From Bacteroidota bacterium (GTDB lineage Bacteria; Bacteroidota; Bacteroidia; AKYH767-A; OLB10), in NCBI GenBank assembly GCA_016721435.1, contig JADKIC010000004.1, positions 186,001 through 250,000 of the forward strand: a stretch of 64,000 nt of DNA, read 5' to 3'. The notes beneath the pieces were generated by a model, which made no database searches, was not told the DNA's origin, and saw nothing but the letters and a program-made list of their open reading frames with translations. Numbering within the stretch: the first letter of the stretch is position 1; the number at the start of each line of letters is the position of its first letter. The position numbers and the translations under genes are program-made. Of this stretch, positions 8,805-19,372 are shown one piece after another.

Positions 8805-11800
8805 TCAATCATCCAACTCCGTCGATATACTCGTCCCGGAAACTGTTTTTACAGGAACCCAGGTGCCTTGCGGACTTAAAAATTCAATGACATAATTATC
8901 TACACCCGTCGCCCAATCTTCATAGGGTGACCAGTTCAAATAGGTGCGATGGTCTTTCCAATAACCTTCGAGTAAAATGCTTTTTCCGATATTGCTTTCT
9001 AAGCCCGGAATCTGACAATCGTTTACCACCACTACTTTATAAGTGTAGGAATTTGTTTGCACTTCTGCAGTCATATCGGTATAGCTGTTGACCGCCGCCG
9101 GTTCCGTCGCGATCTGACTGAAGTTGATGTTGTCAATGCTACGGAAAATCCGGTATTCAAGTACGCGCTCCGGATGAATGAAAGGGGCATTCCATTCGGT
9201 GAGGATGTATTGGTTGTTCACTACAGTGGAGCGGACAATTAAAGATTGCTGGTTTTCGAAAATATTTTCCGGCCATGCCGCTGCGGTATCACTCCATGCT
9301 CTGAAGGGTTGTCCGCATAAGTCAACCGCTTCCACACGGTATTCGTATTCGAAAGGACAAAGTAAAGTGGTGTCGGTGTATTGTAGTGTAGTGGATGGAA
9401 GACTGGCTATAAGCTGCGGACTACCCGATGGACGCTCTGTCCGGTAGAGGTTGTATTCGTTGAAGGTGCATCCTGATAAGCCGTCCAACTGACCTGAATG
9501 ACAAGTCCGGTGCTTTGTGCGCTGATGTTGATGGTGGTATGCGAGGTGCTGCTGTCTAACGGTAACTCATAGCCGCAATGGTCGATAGTTTGTACCTTAT
9601 AGGTATAGGTATTGTTTTTTGTGTTTAAGCCGTTGTCGGTATATGCAGTCGTCAATGCTGTCGTAGCGAGTACAGGATTGCTGTCCGTGTGGATGAGATC
9701 CCAGGCATTTCCTGCAGTATTGTACCGGTATAAACGATAAGCAGCTACATCATTTTGCCATGTGTTGAACCATGTAATTTCAACCTGCTGATCGTTGAGG
9801 ACACTGGCTGAAGCAATGGGACTTACCGCGGGAGGCAGTGTATCGTAAACCTGGAAATACTGCAGTTGCGTGCTGGTATCCGAACAGCCATTGTTGTTGG
9901 TTACAATTAAAGTGACATCAAAATCCCGGAACTGCTACCGGTAATCACAGGATTCATTAAAGTACTGGTGGTGAAACCAAAATCCCATTGGTAGGCAGGC
10001 GCAAGGGTATCGTTGGATTGATCGCTGAATTGAAGTACGTCGCCAAAGCAGACAGCCGTTGTATCCACTGAGAAAGCAGCCACAGGTGTTAGTAATGATT
10101 CAATGCCGGGTTGGAAAGTAAATGTATCGCTGCAGCCAAAATTGTTAGTCGCGATTAATACAGGTGAGTATAGTCCGGGAATAGAGTAAGTGTAGGATGG
10201 ATCCGTGGTAGTGGAAGAGTCGCCGTTGCCGAAATGCCAGCTATAGGAGATCGCTCCACCAGAGGTGTTGGTGAATTGTGTAGCCAGCGGGTTACAGCCC
10301 GAATTTGTATTCACAGTAGCGAAGCGGCAGGTGAAGGATGGATCAATACCTGTTGTTGCGCGGTATCCGAACATCCATTGCTATTGGTGATGATAAGGGT
10401 GATGGTATAGATGGAATCATTCACCAACACCGGTTGAAAAACAGAATCAGTACTGCTTAAGCCGTTATCAGTGGTCCAATTGTAATTCGGATTTTGTGTG
10501 AGGGATGAGTTACTGGAGAAAGTCAATTGCGCCGGTTCACATCCTACGGTATCACTCGCAGAAATACCAGCAACAGGTGTTTGCCAAACATCAATTCCCG
10601 TGCTGAACTGAAAGGTGTCCTTACAACCGAATGAAGTGGTGGCAATGAGTTCCGGATAATACATTCCTCCCTGAATATAGGTATGTGTAGGATCATCTAA
10701 CTGACTCGTATCTCCATCTCCTAAATCCCAGAGATAAGTAATCGCGCCCTGCGAAAGATTGATGAAGGATGTAGTAAATGTAGAGCAGCCCGAACTATCC
10801 GTGACAGATGCCGCAGCAACAGGTTTAGGATGGATGATTAATGGCAATGGATAACTATAAGAGGACGTACAACCTATCGAGTCAATCGTTATTAAAGTGA
10901 TGGTGTACGATCCTGTATCCTGGTAGATATGTGCAGGATGGCAAAGCGTATCAATCGTTCCGTCTCCGAAATCCCAACTCCATTGACTGGCATTAATGGA
11001 AGAATCCGTAAACTGTACACCTTGTCCCTGGCATCCTGAAAGTGTGGAAATGCCGAAGTTAGTGTACGTTCCCGGAATGGAAATATAATCCTGGCGTATC
11101 ATCGTATCGCTGCAACCATAACTGTTGATAGCAATGAGTGTGATGGTGTATGTTCCGGGAATATAATAGATATGCTGGGGGTTGATGTTCGAAGAAATCC
11201 CTCCGTCTCCAAAAGACCAGCTGAATTGTGTGGCATCGGAAGTGGTATTGACGAAACTGATTTGTGTCGGTGAACATCCTGCGAGAGAAGGGGAATAGAA
11301 ATCAACAACCGGTGATGAAATATGCACCATGTCAGGATAAAGAATGGTATCCAGGCATCCACCCGGGAATTCTGCAATCAGCATGACATCAAAATAGCCA
11401 TTGCCGGTGTAAGTATGTGTGGGATGTTGCAGCGTTGAGGTGCTGTTGTCGCCAAAGTTCCAGGTCCAGGCGATGGCTCCGTTGGAAAGATCAGTGAACT
11501 GTACAGCATGCGGAATACATCCTGTTGAATCATCAACCAGCGCACCGGCCGCATAATAGGGGAATGGAACCTGATAGGAAGTATCCATGCACCCATTGTT
11601 ATCAGTTATGATGAGTTGAATGGAATCGGTCGGATCACTATAATAGGTGTATACCGGATTTTGCTGCACCGAACTGTCGCCATTACCAAAATACCAAAGC
11701 CATTGCACCGCATTGTTACTCTGATCCGTAAAACTTACCGTGACCGGCATACATTGTCCGTTGGTGGTATAGCTGAATACACTTTGCGCCTGTATCACAT

Positions 11801-14319
11801 TCAGATAGCCCACAGCCGTATGTGTGACCGAGCACGAGTTTTCTATAGCCGTTAACGTTATAGTATATAGGCCGGCCTGCGAGAAGGTATGCGTTGGATT
11901 CAGATCATTGGAAGTGTTTCCATCTCCAAAGTCCCAGCTATAGGAAGAGGCGTTTTGCGAATTGTTTTGAAAGGTCACTGCTGCATTGACACAAGAAATG
12001 GTGTTGGAAGTGAATGCCGGAATGGGATTGTTCACTACAACCGGTATCGCAAGATTAAAAGTGTCTTTGCAACCTAGCGTATCAGTCGTGATGAGTTCAA
12101 TAGTATAACTGCCGGCCGTTGTATAAGTATATGCGGGCTGCAATTGGGTGGAGGTATTTCCATCTCCAAAATTCCATAGCGCATTGGTAAAGGCGAGTGA
12201 ATCGGTTAAACTGAATTGCACCGGACTTCCTAAACAAATATCCTGACTTCCTGAGAGCATAGGATTCGAATGTCCGAGTGTGATAGTAGTGGTGATGGTG
12301 GCAAGACAGCCTTCACCAATGCTCATATTTAATACAATAGTATAAGTGCCCGCTTGCTGATAAGTATGTGTCGGATTGGCTAACGTTGAAGTGGTTCCGT
12401 CACCGAAATCCCAGCTGAAGGTAGTGATATCCGGCGTTTGGGTGGAGAAACTAATTGTATAAGGTTTACAGGGATTGATAAAATTAAACTCTATCGGTTG
12501 CGGATCGTAAGGAATTGCTTTTACAATTGCATAGGGATTGAAGGTTTGAGTACATCCTCCCGGCATCGAAGTTTGTAAAGTGACCGTATAGATACCCGGT
12601 GTCGGGTATAGGGTGCTGGGCGACTGAGAGGTGGATCCCGATCCATTCCCGAAGTTCCAATTCCAGGTGTTACTGCCTGTAGTAGGATCTGAAAATGCTA
12701 TCGGATTATCCTGACAAACCAGGAAAGTATCTGGAACGGTATACGCCACTTGTCCGCTGATGACGGTCACATAATTTGCTTTATACACCGTGTCTTTACA
12801 ACCGAATGAATTGGTGACGATCAGATATACCGTATAATTTCCAATCGCAGCGTATGTATGACTGGGGTTGGCAAGATTGGAAGTAGTGCCATCTCCAAAA
12901 TTCCATAGGTAATTATTGACATTAACGGCATTGCCGGTATGTGTAAACTGAACTGTCATGCCCGGACAACCTACCAGTGGCGTTCCGGTAAAGTAGGCTC
13001 TGGGGGCAAAGGATTTTATAAGTTGCGGTCTTGTAATTGAAGTTTGACAACCATTAGGAGAGATCGCAGTTAAGGTCACACTGAAGTAGCCACCCTGTGT
13101 ATAAAGCGTCGTTGGATTGGTCAGATAAGAGGAATCGCTGTTTCCAAATTTCCACAAATAAGAAGTCGCTCCTGTACTCAAATTAATAAACTGCGCGGTG
13201 AAAGGAACACAACCACTATCCTGCAGCACAGTGAAATTGGCTACCGGTAATGCATCTACGACAACCAGATTGGGAAGTGTAACAGAACCATTGCAACCGC
13301 TCTGTGTGGTAACAGTGAGCGTAATCGTATAAGAACCGGGATTCGTATATGTATGCACAGGATTGTCCAGAGTAGAAGTGGTACCATCGCCCAGATCCCA
13401 GCTCCAGGTGGTGGCATTGGGAACAGTACAGTCAAACTGAACCGTAAGCGGGCCACATCCTGCACTATCATTCATCGTAAAGGAAGGCACTAAACTATTT
13501 CCAATCGTAATGTTATTGGCAGAGGAGGCGGTATCCGTACATCCGTTAGGAGAGGTGACAATTAAAGTGACCGGATAATTCCCTGCGCCGGCATATTGGT
13601 GCGATGGATTTTGCTGGGTGGAGGTGTTTCCATCGCCAAAGTTCCATTGCCAGGAGGAAATGTTTGTTGTGGAAGAGGAAAACTGAAAGATGGTCGCTAC
13701 ATCACATGCCGAAGTCTGGTTGATGGTAATTTGAGCCAGCGGACTCGCATGAATGGTGATATAACTGTTCTTTATCGCAATGTCCTGACACCCGAAAATA
13801 TTTGATGCAATAAGTTTGACATTGTACGTACCGGGCGTGGTGTAAGTATGAGAAGGATTCGTTGCTGTGGAGGAACTGCCATCGCCAAAATCCCATATAT
13901 AGGCGGATGCGCCCACAGAAATATTGGTAAAGAGTATGCTGTTCTGATCTTCGCAACCGGAAAAGGCAGAGGCATTGAAATCGGCAACCGGGTCACCTAA
14001 AATGGTAATGGTAGAGATTACGGTGTCTTTAATTCCTGTGGCAGAGGTGGCAATAAGGACAACTGTATATGCACCGGAATTAATATAAGAGGTAGAGGGA
14101 TTGGTTAAAGTTGAATTGTTTCCGTTGCCAAGACTCCATTGATAACTTACGGCACCGGTAGAAGTGTTTATAAAATTCACTAATAAGGGCGCGCAACCGC
14201 TGTCCTGACTACTGGTAAACGAAGCTACGGGCACCTGGGCCCGTAGATAACGTTGTTGCAGTAAGAAGAAACAACAAGCTGAGATATTTTCTGAATACCC
14301 TATTCGCCGTTATTTTCAT
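8805..14319 (-). CDS. Giant secreted PKD-repeat protein, frameshifted, no sorting domain
   Basis: Reading from ATG 14317-14319, a signal peptide (KYLSLLFLLTATT) leads, after a frame slip near 14240-14260, into RAQVPVASF. About 18 PKD domains follow, each with a WxFGDGxxS core and a PGxYxVxLI strand and often GCxDT at the boundary. Two or three fibronectin III-like domains follow (KVQTIDHCGYEL; YRVEAVDLCGQPF; YKVVVVNDCQIPG). The total is about 1,840 aa. One-base losses at about 10322, 9920 and 9473 join the pieces seamlessly. Such proteins are usually T9SS cargo with a gliding-type sorting domain after the last FnIII module, but here the frame stops right after VSGTSISTELDD and the repeat array begins. 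Likely a cell-surface adhesin or structural protein; the substrate is unknown. Confidence 0.85.
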
Positions 14320-14360
14320 AGTTCGTAAACACGTGCACTTCACGTATAAAGGGACGTCGA

Positions 14361-14936
14361 TTATTTGTTTTCTTCTTCGCCCTGTGCGTAGTTTTCGAAA
14401 TTCGATGACTGGTTGATAACAGAACTAACAGAGCTGTATAATTGTGTACCTTCCTTGGTAATTTTCTTTACACGGTAGTAGGCAAATCCTGCAGGAGGTG
14501 TTTTGTCAATCCATGAATAGTAGAGTTCGATTTCCGATCCAATACCTTCTTTCACACCTACCGATTGAAATTCCTGTCCGTTACCGGAGCGCTCAACAAC
14601 ATAGACGCAATCTTCGGTTTCATTTTTTGAAGTCCAGCTCACGAATACTTTACCGCTATTGTAAACAGTATTGTAATTGTGAATATTGACACCCGCCTGC
14701 TCATTCGCAGTGAACGGAGCACCCGGTGCGACCTGAGTTCCCTGTGCCATGGTAGTGCCTGCCGCAGCCATGAGGAGAATGAATACGATCGTCTCAATGA
14801 GGAAGAGATATTTGAACGTAGATCCTTTCTGTTCGTCACGATTGAAGTAACGCTTAGGTTTAGAGTACATCAGCATCCTGTTTTCACGGATGGTTTTGTA
14901 GAAGTCTTCTGTGTGTGCCTGGTGGTTCATTTTCAA
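14361..14936 (-). CDS. Membrane-anchored protein with FnIII-like domain
   Basis: The 191-aa product has a basic N-terminal segment of about 40 residues, then a transmembrane helix or late signal anchor (about residues 43-64, YLFLIETIVFILLMAAAG, followed by TTMAQG). The exported part reads VFVSWTSKNETEDCVYVVER then a YYRVKKIT strand. This is the FnIII-like fold common near the ends of Bacteroidota surface proteins. The 40-residue region ahead of the helix is unusually long for a signal peptide. It lies 41 bases upstream of the giant PKD gene on the same strand and is probably co-transcribed with it. No specific function is recognised. Confidence 0.7.
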   Translation of the reverse strand: MKMNHQAHTEDFYKTIRENRMLMYSKPKRYFNRDEQKGSTFKYLFLIETIVFILLMAAAGTTMAQGTQVAPGAPFTANEQAGVNIHNYNTVYNSGKVFVSWTSKNETEDCVYVVERSGNGQEFQSVGVKEGIGSEIELYYSWIDKTPPAGFAYYRVKKITKEGTQLYSSVSSVINQSSNFENYAQGEEENK

Positions 14937-15245
14937 TTTATTTTTTGGTCATTGTCAATTTACGATCCTCTATACGTGGTTAGAGGGGGTATTGGTTACA
15001 TTCCTTCCATTTGTAAGGTTTTTATCTTTTTTCACCGTTTTTAAAGGGAAATAGTAACCGGGGAAGGGGAATTGAAGTAGAAAGGACGTTCGTAATATTC
15101 TTGCGATCATGGACTGAATACGCAGTTTATGGAAAGAAGTTCCTACCCGGTTGAAATAATCAGAATAGAGAGACCCGGAAACCTTGTTGAAAGATCTGCG
15201 TATCAAGTGGCATAAAATACTCATCCAATTTAAGCAAGCTCAAGC
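14937..15245. other. Divergent intergenic region
   Basis: This 309-base stretch separates the PKD operon (minus) from the helical protein gene (plus) and must hold both promoters. No consensus TAnnTTTG was identified on either strand. An 84-codon minus-strand frame (14970-15224) has no family features and was not called. Confidence 0.4.
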
Positions 15246-16702
15246 ATGGAAATCTTAAGTAAAACAATTAAGAAACTGACCGAAGATGAATACCAGCAAC
15301 TGTTGCAGGAAGTGTCAGGGAAGAAGAAGAATAAGCCTTTTCTGGTGCTGGAAACTACACGTAATCGCGAAGTAGAAGATAGCGAGATGATGGATATCTT
15401 ACAGGTGAACCCCAGCGCTTATTATACGCTGAAGTCCCGCCTGAATTCCAAAATCGCTTCTATACTCAGTAAGAAAGTGCAGAACCCGATACAAACATTA
15501 ATGGATGAGGTATCCAGAGTACCGGCTCACCTTTTGGAAACAACCGCGAATTTTCGGTGCGTGCATTGCGTGAACTCGAGAAACAGTTAATAGAGTATGA
15601 TCTGAATGCAGAATTGATTTTAGTGTATAAAACACTCGCTCAACTGCATCTCTATTCGGAAGAATATGATTCCTACGAAACCAAGTTCAACAAGCACGTC
15701 GCTTTTTCACTCGCGGTGTCGAAGGCAGAAGGTGTCTTTTTCCGGATGATAAAGAAGTTAGGTGTTTATCAGTTGAATGGTCAGGAGTCTGATCTCGAAG
15801 AAGTGATCATGATGAAGAGGGAACTTAGCAATATTTGTGAGTTGTATGATTCCCATCGTCTCTATGTTCTTTATAATGTAGCCCGGATTTATTATTTATG
15901 TAATGTTCCTCATAAGCTGGATGGACTCAAAGCGCGTGAAATAGAAATTGAAGCGGTCTTGCAAAAGATGACGAAGATTTTTGACAGCTATCCTATGGAT
16001 ACGTTTTATCAGAATATAAAATGTATTACCGACATGTTGTACTTTGAATACTATGTACGCACCGGAAATATCGTTCGCGCGGATTACTATCTCCAACGCA
16101 TCCATCAGCAATTGCCGGAGATGACGGAAAAGCATATGATGAACTTTTTTGTAGTGCAATTCCTCCGCTCTAAAATCGTGAAGTATCAAATCGATAGTAA
16201 TATTGATCACCTTCAATTTTATGCGGATAAGCTGGAGAAGTATTGCGACTTTAACCAGGAAGAGGAATATCATTTTATTTGTGTGAAGCGTTATCTGGCT
16301 ATTGTTCGTTTTTATCAACGCGATTTCCAGGGTGCTGCACGTAAGATTAATGAATTGCGCAATCAGATGTCGTTGAAGCAACATCTCTATACCGATATCG
16401 ATTCAAAGCTTTTTCAGGCCTTGCAATATTGTATTCTCGGCGATGATAGCCTTTGCATGCAGATCATCTCCAGCCTCAAGAGACAAATTCGAGAGCAGGA
16501 TGCAGAGTTTGAGTCTGCTCGTTTTCTGATGAAATTGTTGAAGACCGCTTTGAAGCCTGCCGACTATCGTCGTAAAGTGAAGAAGATTGCAGAGATGTGG
16601 ACAGAGTTTGAAGCATTGAATAGTGGTTCCTGCCCCGTGATCGCCTATGTAAAAGTGGATGAAAATATTATTCGAAGAATGAGCAATCCGATCAAAGATT
16701 AA
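15246..16702 (+). CDS. Conserved-looking helical protein of unknown function, one frameshift
   Basis: The first part (MEILSKTIKKLTEDEYQQLL...) and a downstream frame (RALRELEKQLIEYDLNAELI...) join if one A is restored near 15538-15543, giving ETNNREFSVRALRELEKQL and a protein of about 485 aa. It is almost entirely alpha-helical, with repeating aromatic/leucine-rich helices (HLYSEEYDSYETKFN; YVLYNVARIYYL; YYLQRIHQQLPEM) suggestive of TPR-like pairs. The N-terminal 80 residues contain a possible helix-turn-helix (VNPSAYYTLKSRLNSKI). There is no signal peptide or membrane helix. I do not recognise the family. A regulatory scaffold is possible but unproven. A clear terminator follows. Confidence 0.7.
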
Positions 16703-16721
16703 ATAGAATTATTTATAAGGA

Positions 16722-16754
16722 AGCCCCGATGCATGTATCGGGGCTCCGTTTTTT
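16722..16754 (+). terminator. Rho-independent terminator
   Basis: AGCCCCGAT, a six-base loop, then ATCGGGGCT and CCGTTTTTT: a nine-pair GC-rich stem with a T run, about 20 bases after the upstream stop codon. It terminates the plus-strand helical gene and meets the response regulator end from the other side. Confidence 0.9.
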
Positions 16755-17151
16755 AGAGGATGATGGCATCCAGGTATTTTTCACTCAGCGGTTTGTTCAC
16801 GTATTTAAAAACATGTGTATTCGTAGAGGCCCGGTTGATGTCGTCCGGTGAAATAGAAGAGGATAATACAACAATTTTACTGGTGTTTTTAATTTCATCC
16901 GGTAGCAATTCAAAATCCGTTAAAAACTCAAAACCATCTTTCACAGGCATATTCAAATCTAAAAAGATAATCTCAGGGTAATCGGCTTGCTGGTTCAGTC
17001 CGCGAAGGAAATCTAAGGCAGCATCAGCGGAATTTTTAACAATGACCTCTTTTGAAAAATGACTGGAAGTGATCATTCTTTCATTGATGAAGTTGTCGAT
17101 CTCGTTGTCGTCGATCAGCAGGACCTTCCGAAAGCGAGTGGGTTTCATCAT
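16753..17151 (-). CDS. Single-domain response regulator (receiver only)
   Basis: Starting at the tandem ATGs 17151/17148, the product is about 132 aa (MMKPTRFRKVLLIDDNE...). It is a CheY-like receiver: acidic pair in LLIDDNEID, phospho-acceptor Asp in IIFLDLNMPVKDG, the conserved Ser in VVLSSS, and the switch Lys in KYVNKPL. No output domain follows, so it must act by protein contact, like other stand-alone receivers in phosphorelays. A longer frame extends upstream to 17205 but would run through tRNA-Phe, so the 17151 start is chosen. No kinase is adjacent; the orphan kinase at 7519-8487 is a possible but unsupported partner. Confidence 0.88.
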   Translation of the reverse strand: MMKPTRFRKVLLIDDNEIDNFINERMITSSHFSKEVIVKNSADAALDFLRGLNQQADYPEIIFLDLNMPVKDGFEFLTDFELLPDEIKNTSKIVVLSSSISPDDINRASTNTHVFKYVNKPLSEKYLDAIIL

Positions 17152-17170
17152 GGTGGTTTTAAAATTTATT

Positions 17171-17246
17171 TGGTGGTGATGGGCGGAATCGAACCGTCGA
17201 CACAAGGATTTTCAGTCCTTTGCTCTACCAACTGAGCTACATCACC
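17171..17246 (-). tRNA. tRNA-Phe (anticodon GAA), CCA encoded
   Basis: The minus strand folds as a complete cloverleaf of 76 bases. The acceptor stem pairs GGTGATG with CATCACC, followed by discriminator A and an encoded CCA. The D arm contains AGCTCAGTTGGTAGAGC, the anticodon loop is CTGAAAA with anticodon GAA, and the T arm contains GGTTCGATTCC. It lies 20 bases upstream of the response regulator start, so the two may share a transcript. Confidence 0.97.
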
Positions 17247-17259
17247 GTGTTGGAGCCCG

Positions 17260-17289
17260 CAAAAGTAAGACATTTTTAGGAAAAACAAG
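17260..17289 (-). promoter_or_regulatory. Promoter of tRNA-Phe
   Basis: The minus strand has CTTG (17286-17289) and TACTTTTG (17260-17267) separated by 18 bases. This matches the Bacteroidota -33/-7 pair closely. Transcription would start 13 or fewer bases before the mature tRNA 5' end at 17246. Confidence 0.6.
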
Positions 17290-17366
17290 TCCGGAATCAA
17301 AAGGTCTTCTCTTTCTGCTAAAGAAATTACAGATCAATTAAATAGCTTTTAAAATTTAATTAATCC

Positions 17367-17374
17367 TAATATTG
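17367..17374 (+). promoter_or_regulatory. -7 element directly before the coaX start
   Basis: TAATATTG, one mismatch from TAnnTTTG, ends only four bases before the GTG start of coaX. The transcript is predicted to begin at or next to the start codon, making it leaderless. Confidence 0.4.
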
Positions 17375-17378
17375 CATC

Positions 17379-18113
17379 GTGAATCTGGTGCTCGATATTG
17401 GTAATTCTTCCATCAAGTATGGCGTATTTGATGGGGATCATCCCGTGAAAGTGGGTGTGGTCGATGAAATCACACTGAATCAATTGCAATCAGATATCTC
17501 CACGAAAAAAATCATGAGGGTAATGATCTCTGCAGTAGCCCCTTTGCCTTCGGATCTGGAGAAACTTATTCAAGGTATAGACGAGGTTTTTTATCTGGAT
17601 GAGAAGATGCAAGTCCCTGTGAAGAATGGATATGAAACACCTCAAACCCTGGGCCGTGATCGTCTCGCTAACGCCTGTGCAGCGCATGTTTTATTTCCGG
17701 GTCAGGATGTTCTTATTATAGATGCGGGTACCTGTTTGAAATTTGATTTTGTAAGCCATGATGGAATTTACTCAGGAGGTTCCATCTCCCCCGGCTTGAA
17801 AATGAGGTTCAAGGCATTAAATACTTTTACTGCCCGGTTACCCTTGTTGGATCCTGTTTCCGCACCCGCTCTCACAGGTAAAAATACAACGGCATCCATT
17901 CAATCGGGCGTGGTTAATGGAATGGTGGCGGAAATCGAGGGCTTCATTTTGCAATACCGGGAACTTTATCCTCGTTTGGAACTAATATTAACCGGTGGCG
18001 ACAGTGAATTCTTTTTAAATCAGCTCAAATCCCGCATCTTTGTTGCCCCGGTATTCACCTTGCAGGGTTTAAATGCGATTCTTCAGTTACAACACCATGA
18101 TGAAAATAAGTAG
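17379..18113 (+). CDS. coaX: Type III pantothenate kinase
   Basis: CoaX phosphorylates pantothenate, the first step of coenzyme A synthesis, and is the potassium-dependent type that is not feedback-inhibited by CoA. The 244-aa product shows the ASKHA-fold phosphate-1 motif at the N-terminus (MNLVLDIGNSSIKYGVFD), the GRDRLANACAA motif, the phosphate-2 motif (VLIIDAGTCLKFDF), GGSISPGLKMR, and the C-terminal ILTGGD. The start is GTG at 17379, which places the DIGNS motif at residue 6 as in the family. It opens a plus-strand run with the barrel, lptC and small membrane genes; it overlaps the barrel gene. Confidence 0.95.
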   Translation: MNLVLDIGNSSIKYGVFDGDHPVKVGVVDEITLNQLQSDISTKKIMRVMISAVAPLPSDLEKLIQGIDEVFYLDEKMQVPVKNGYETPQTLGRDRLANACAAHVLFPGQDVLIIDAGTCLKFDFVSHDGIYSGGSISPGLKMRFKALNTFTARLPLLDPVSAPALTGKNTTASIQSGVVNGMVAEIEGFILQYRELYPRLELILTGGDSEFFLNQLKSRIFVAPVFTLQGLNAILQLQHHDENK

Positions 18114-19368
18114 GTTGATAGTCAGTATTCTAATGGTCTTTTTGAACCATCAGAGTTTTGGACAAACGAGTACCGTCTCCCCGTATTCCAGATTTGGACC
18201 GGGCGAATTGCTTTTTAATGGCTTTGCGCACCAGCGTGGAATGGGAGGAACATCTTTGGCGGAGAGTTATATCGGAAGACTTAATTTTTCAAATCCCGCC
18301 TCCTATGCTTATGATTCGTTGATGGTTTTTGAATTTGGAGTAAGCGGAGAGAGGTTATGGTTAGATCAGGGAGATATCAACAGCAAAAAGTACAATGCGA
18401 AACTGGAGTACCTCGTCCTCGGTATGCCCTTACTGCGCAATAAAATCGGACTGGCATTCGGGATGATTCCCTTTAGTGGAATCGGTTATTCTATCAGAAC
18501 TTCTTCCTATATCGATTCCTCCAATACGATCTCTACTACCTATGAAGGTACCGGTGGTTTAAACAAATATTTCCTGGGGACAGGCATAAAATTATCAAAA
18601 CAGTTTTCGGTGGGCGTCAATGCTTCTTATCTCTTCGGATCAACGGAACAATCCAGGATAATTGAATTTACAGATACGGATTTCTTTGGAACGCGGGTAC
18701 TGGATAATACGTCTGTGGGTGAGTTCCTATTGGAGTTTGGCTTACATTACAAAACCAATTTGAAAAATAATTATACATTGGCTATAGGTGCTTCTTTCTC
18801 TACTGCCCAACAAATGAAAGCGAAAAGGTCCTTCCTATGGGAAAATTATAGAACTAATGCCATCGGAATAGATTTTTCACGAGATACGGTACAATACATC
18901 GCAGAAGAAAAGGGTGAAATTGAATTGCCGATGTCATTTGGTATCGGTATACAAGTAGCGAAAGGTGAAAAATGGACCGTTCAATCCGATTTCAGGTTTC
19001 AGGAATGGAGTACGTATAAATCTTTCAGAGGAGAAGATAGCCTGGATAATAGTATGAGGGTTTCTATCGGTGGCCAATACGTGAACGATTCAAAGGGAAC
19101 ACGATTTATTCAAAGGATGCAATTCCGTGTCGGACTATTTTACAGTCAATCGTATTTGAATTTACGCAATAATTCTATTGAAGATAAAGGCATTAGCCTC
19201 GGTTTTGGCTTGCCTTTGAGAAAGGCATACCAGTCGATAATAAATATTGCTCTTGAAGCGGGGCAGAGAGGAACAACGGAGAGTACTTTGATCCGGGAAC
19301 GCTATGTTCGGGCGGTTATCGGCATTACGTTCAATGAAAATTGGTTCCAAAAAAGAAGATTTGATTAA
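18097..19368 (+). CDS. Outer-membrane beta-barrel protein, FadL-like style
   Basis: The best start is the ATG pair at 18097/18100, which overlaps the end of coaX. The signal peptide (LIVSILMVFLNHQSFGQ) is followed by SPYSRFGPGELL and QRGMGGTSLAES, a motif seen in Bacteroidota barrel proteins placed next to coaX. Strands with alternating aromatic residues continue to a basic, aromatic C-terminus (ITFNENWFQKRRFD). Length is about 424 aa. The N-terminal Gly-rich stretch resembles FadL/Toluene_X-type transporters, but no substrate can be inferred. Its place next to lptC suggests an envelope role. Confidence 0.75.
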   Translation: MMKISRLIVSILMVFLNHQSFGQTSTVSPYSRFGPGELLFNGFAHQRGMGGTSLAESYIGRLNFSNPASYAYDSLMVFEFGVSGERLWLDQGDINSKKYNAKLEYLVLGMPLLRNKIGLAFGMIPFSGIGYSIRTSSYIDSSNTISTTYEGTGGLNKYFLGTGIKLSKQFSVGVNASYLFGSTEQSRIIEFTDTDFFGTRVLDNTSVGEFLLEFGLHYKTNLKNNYTLAIGASFSTAQQMKAKRSFLWENYRTNAIGIDFSRDTVQYIAEEKGEIELPMSFGIGIQVAKGEKWTVQSDFRFQEWSTYKSFRGEDSLDNSMRVSIGGQYVNDSKGTRFIQRMQFRVGLFYSQSYLNLRNNSIEDKGISLGFGLPLRKAYQSIINIALEAGQRGTTESTLIRERYVRAVIGITFNENWFQKRRFD

Positions 19369-19372
19369 TCTC

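Noticed and set aside
8332..8895. Long repeat-encoded frames on both strands (KCSDRSRPVTSKDPSPSR-type and TGRDLSLHFLDG-type)
   Set aside because: They exist only because the 54-bp repeat unit is a multiple of three; they overlap the histidine kinase and the end of the PKD gene and lack any start context.
14970..15224. 84-codon minus-strand frame in the divergent gap
   Set aside because: No recognisable motif, no start context, and it occupies the region expected to hold promoters.
16722..16754. Bidirectional terminator also serving the response regulator
   Set aside because: The minus side of the hairpin lacks a T run, so only plus-strand termination is supported.
17152..17205. N-terminal extension of the response regulator
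   Set aside because: It would translate through the 3' half of tRNA-Phe; the ATG pair at 17151/17148 fits the receiver fold.
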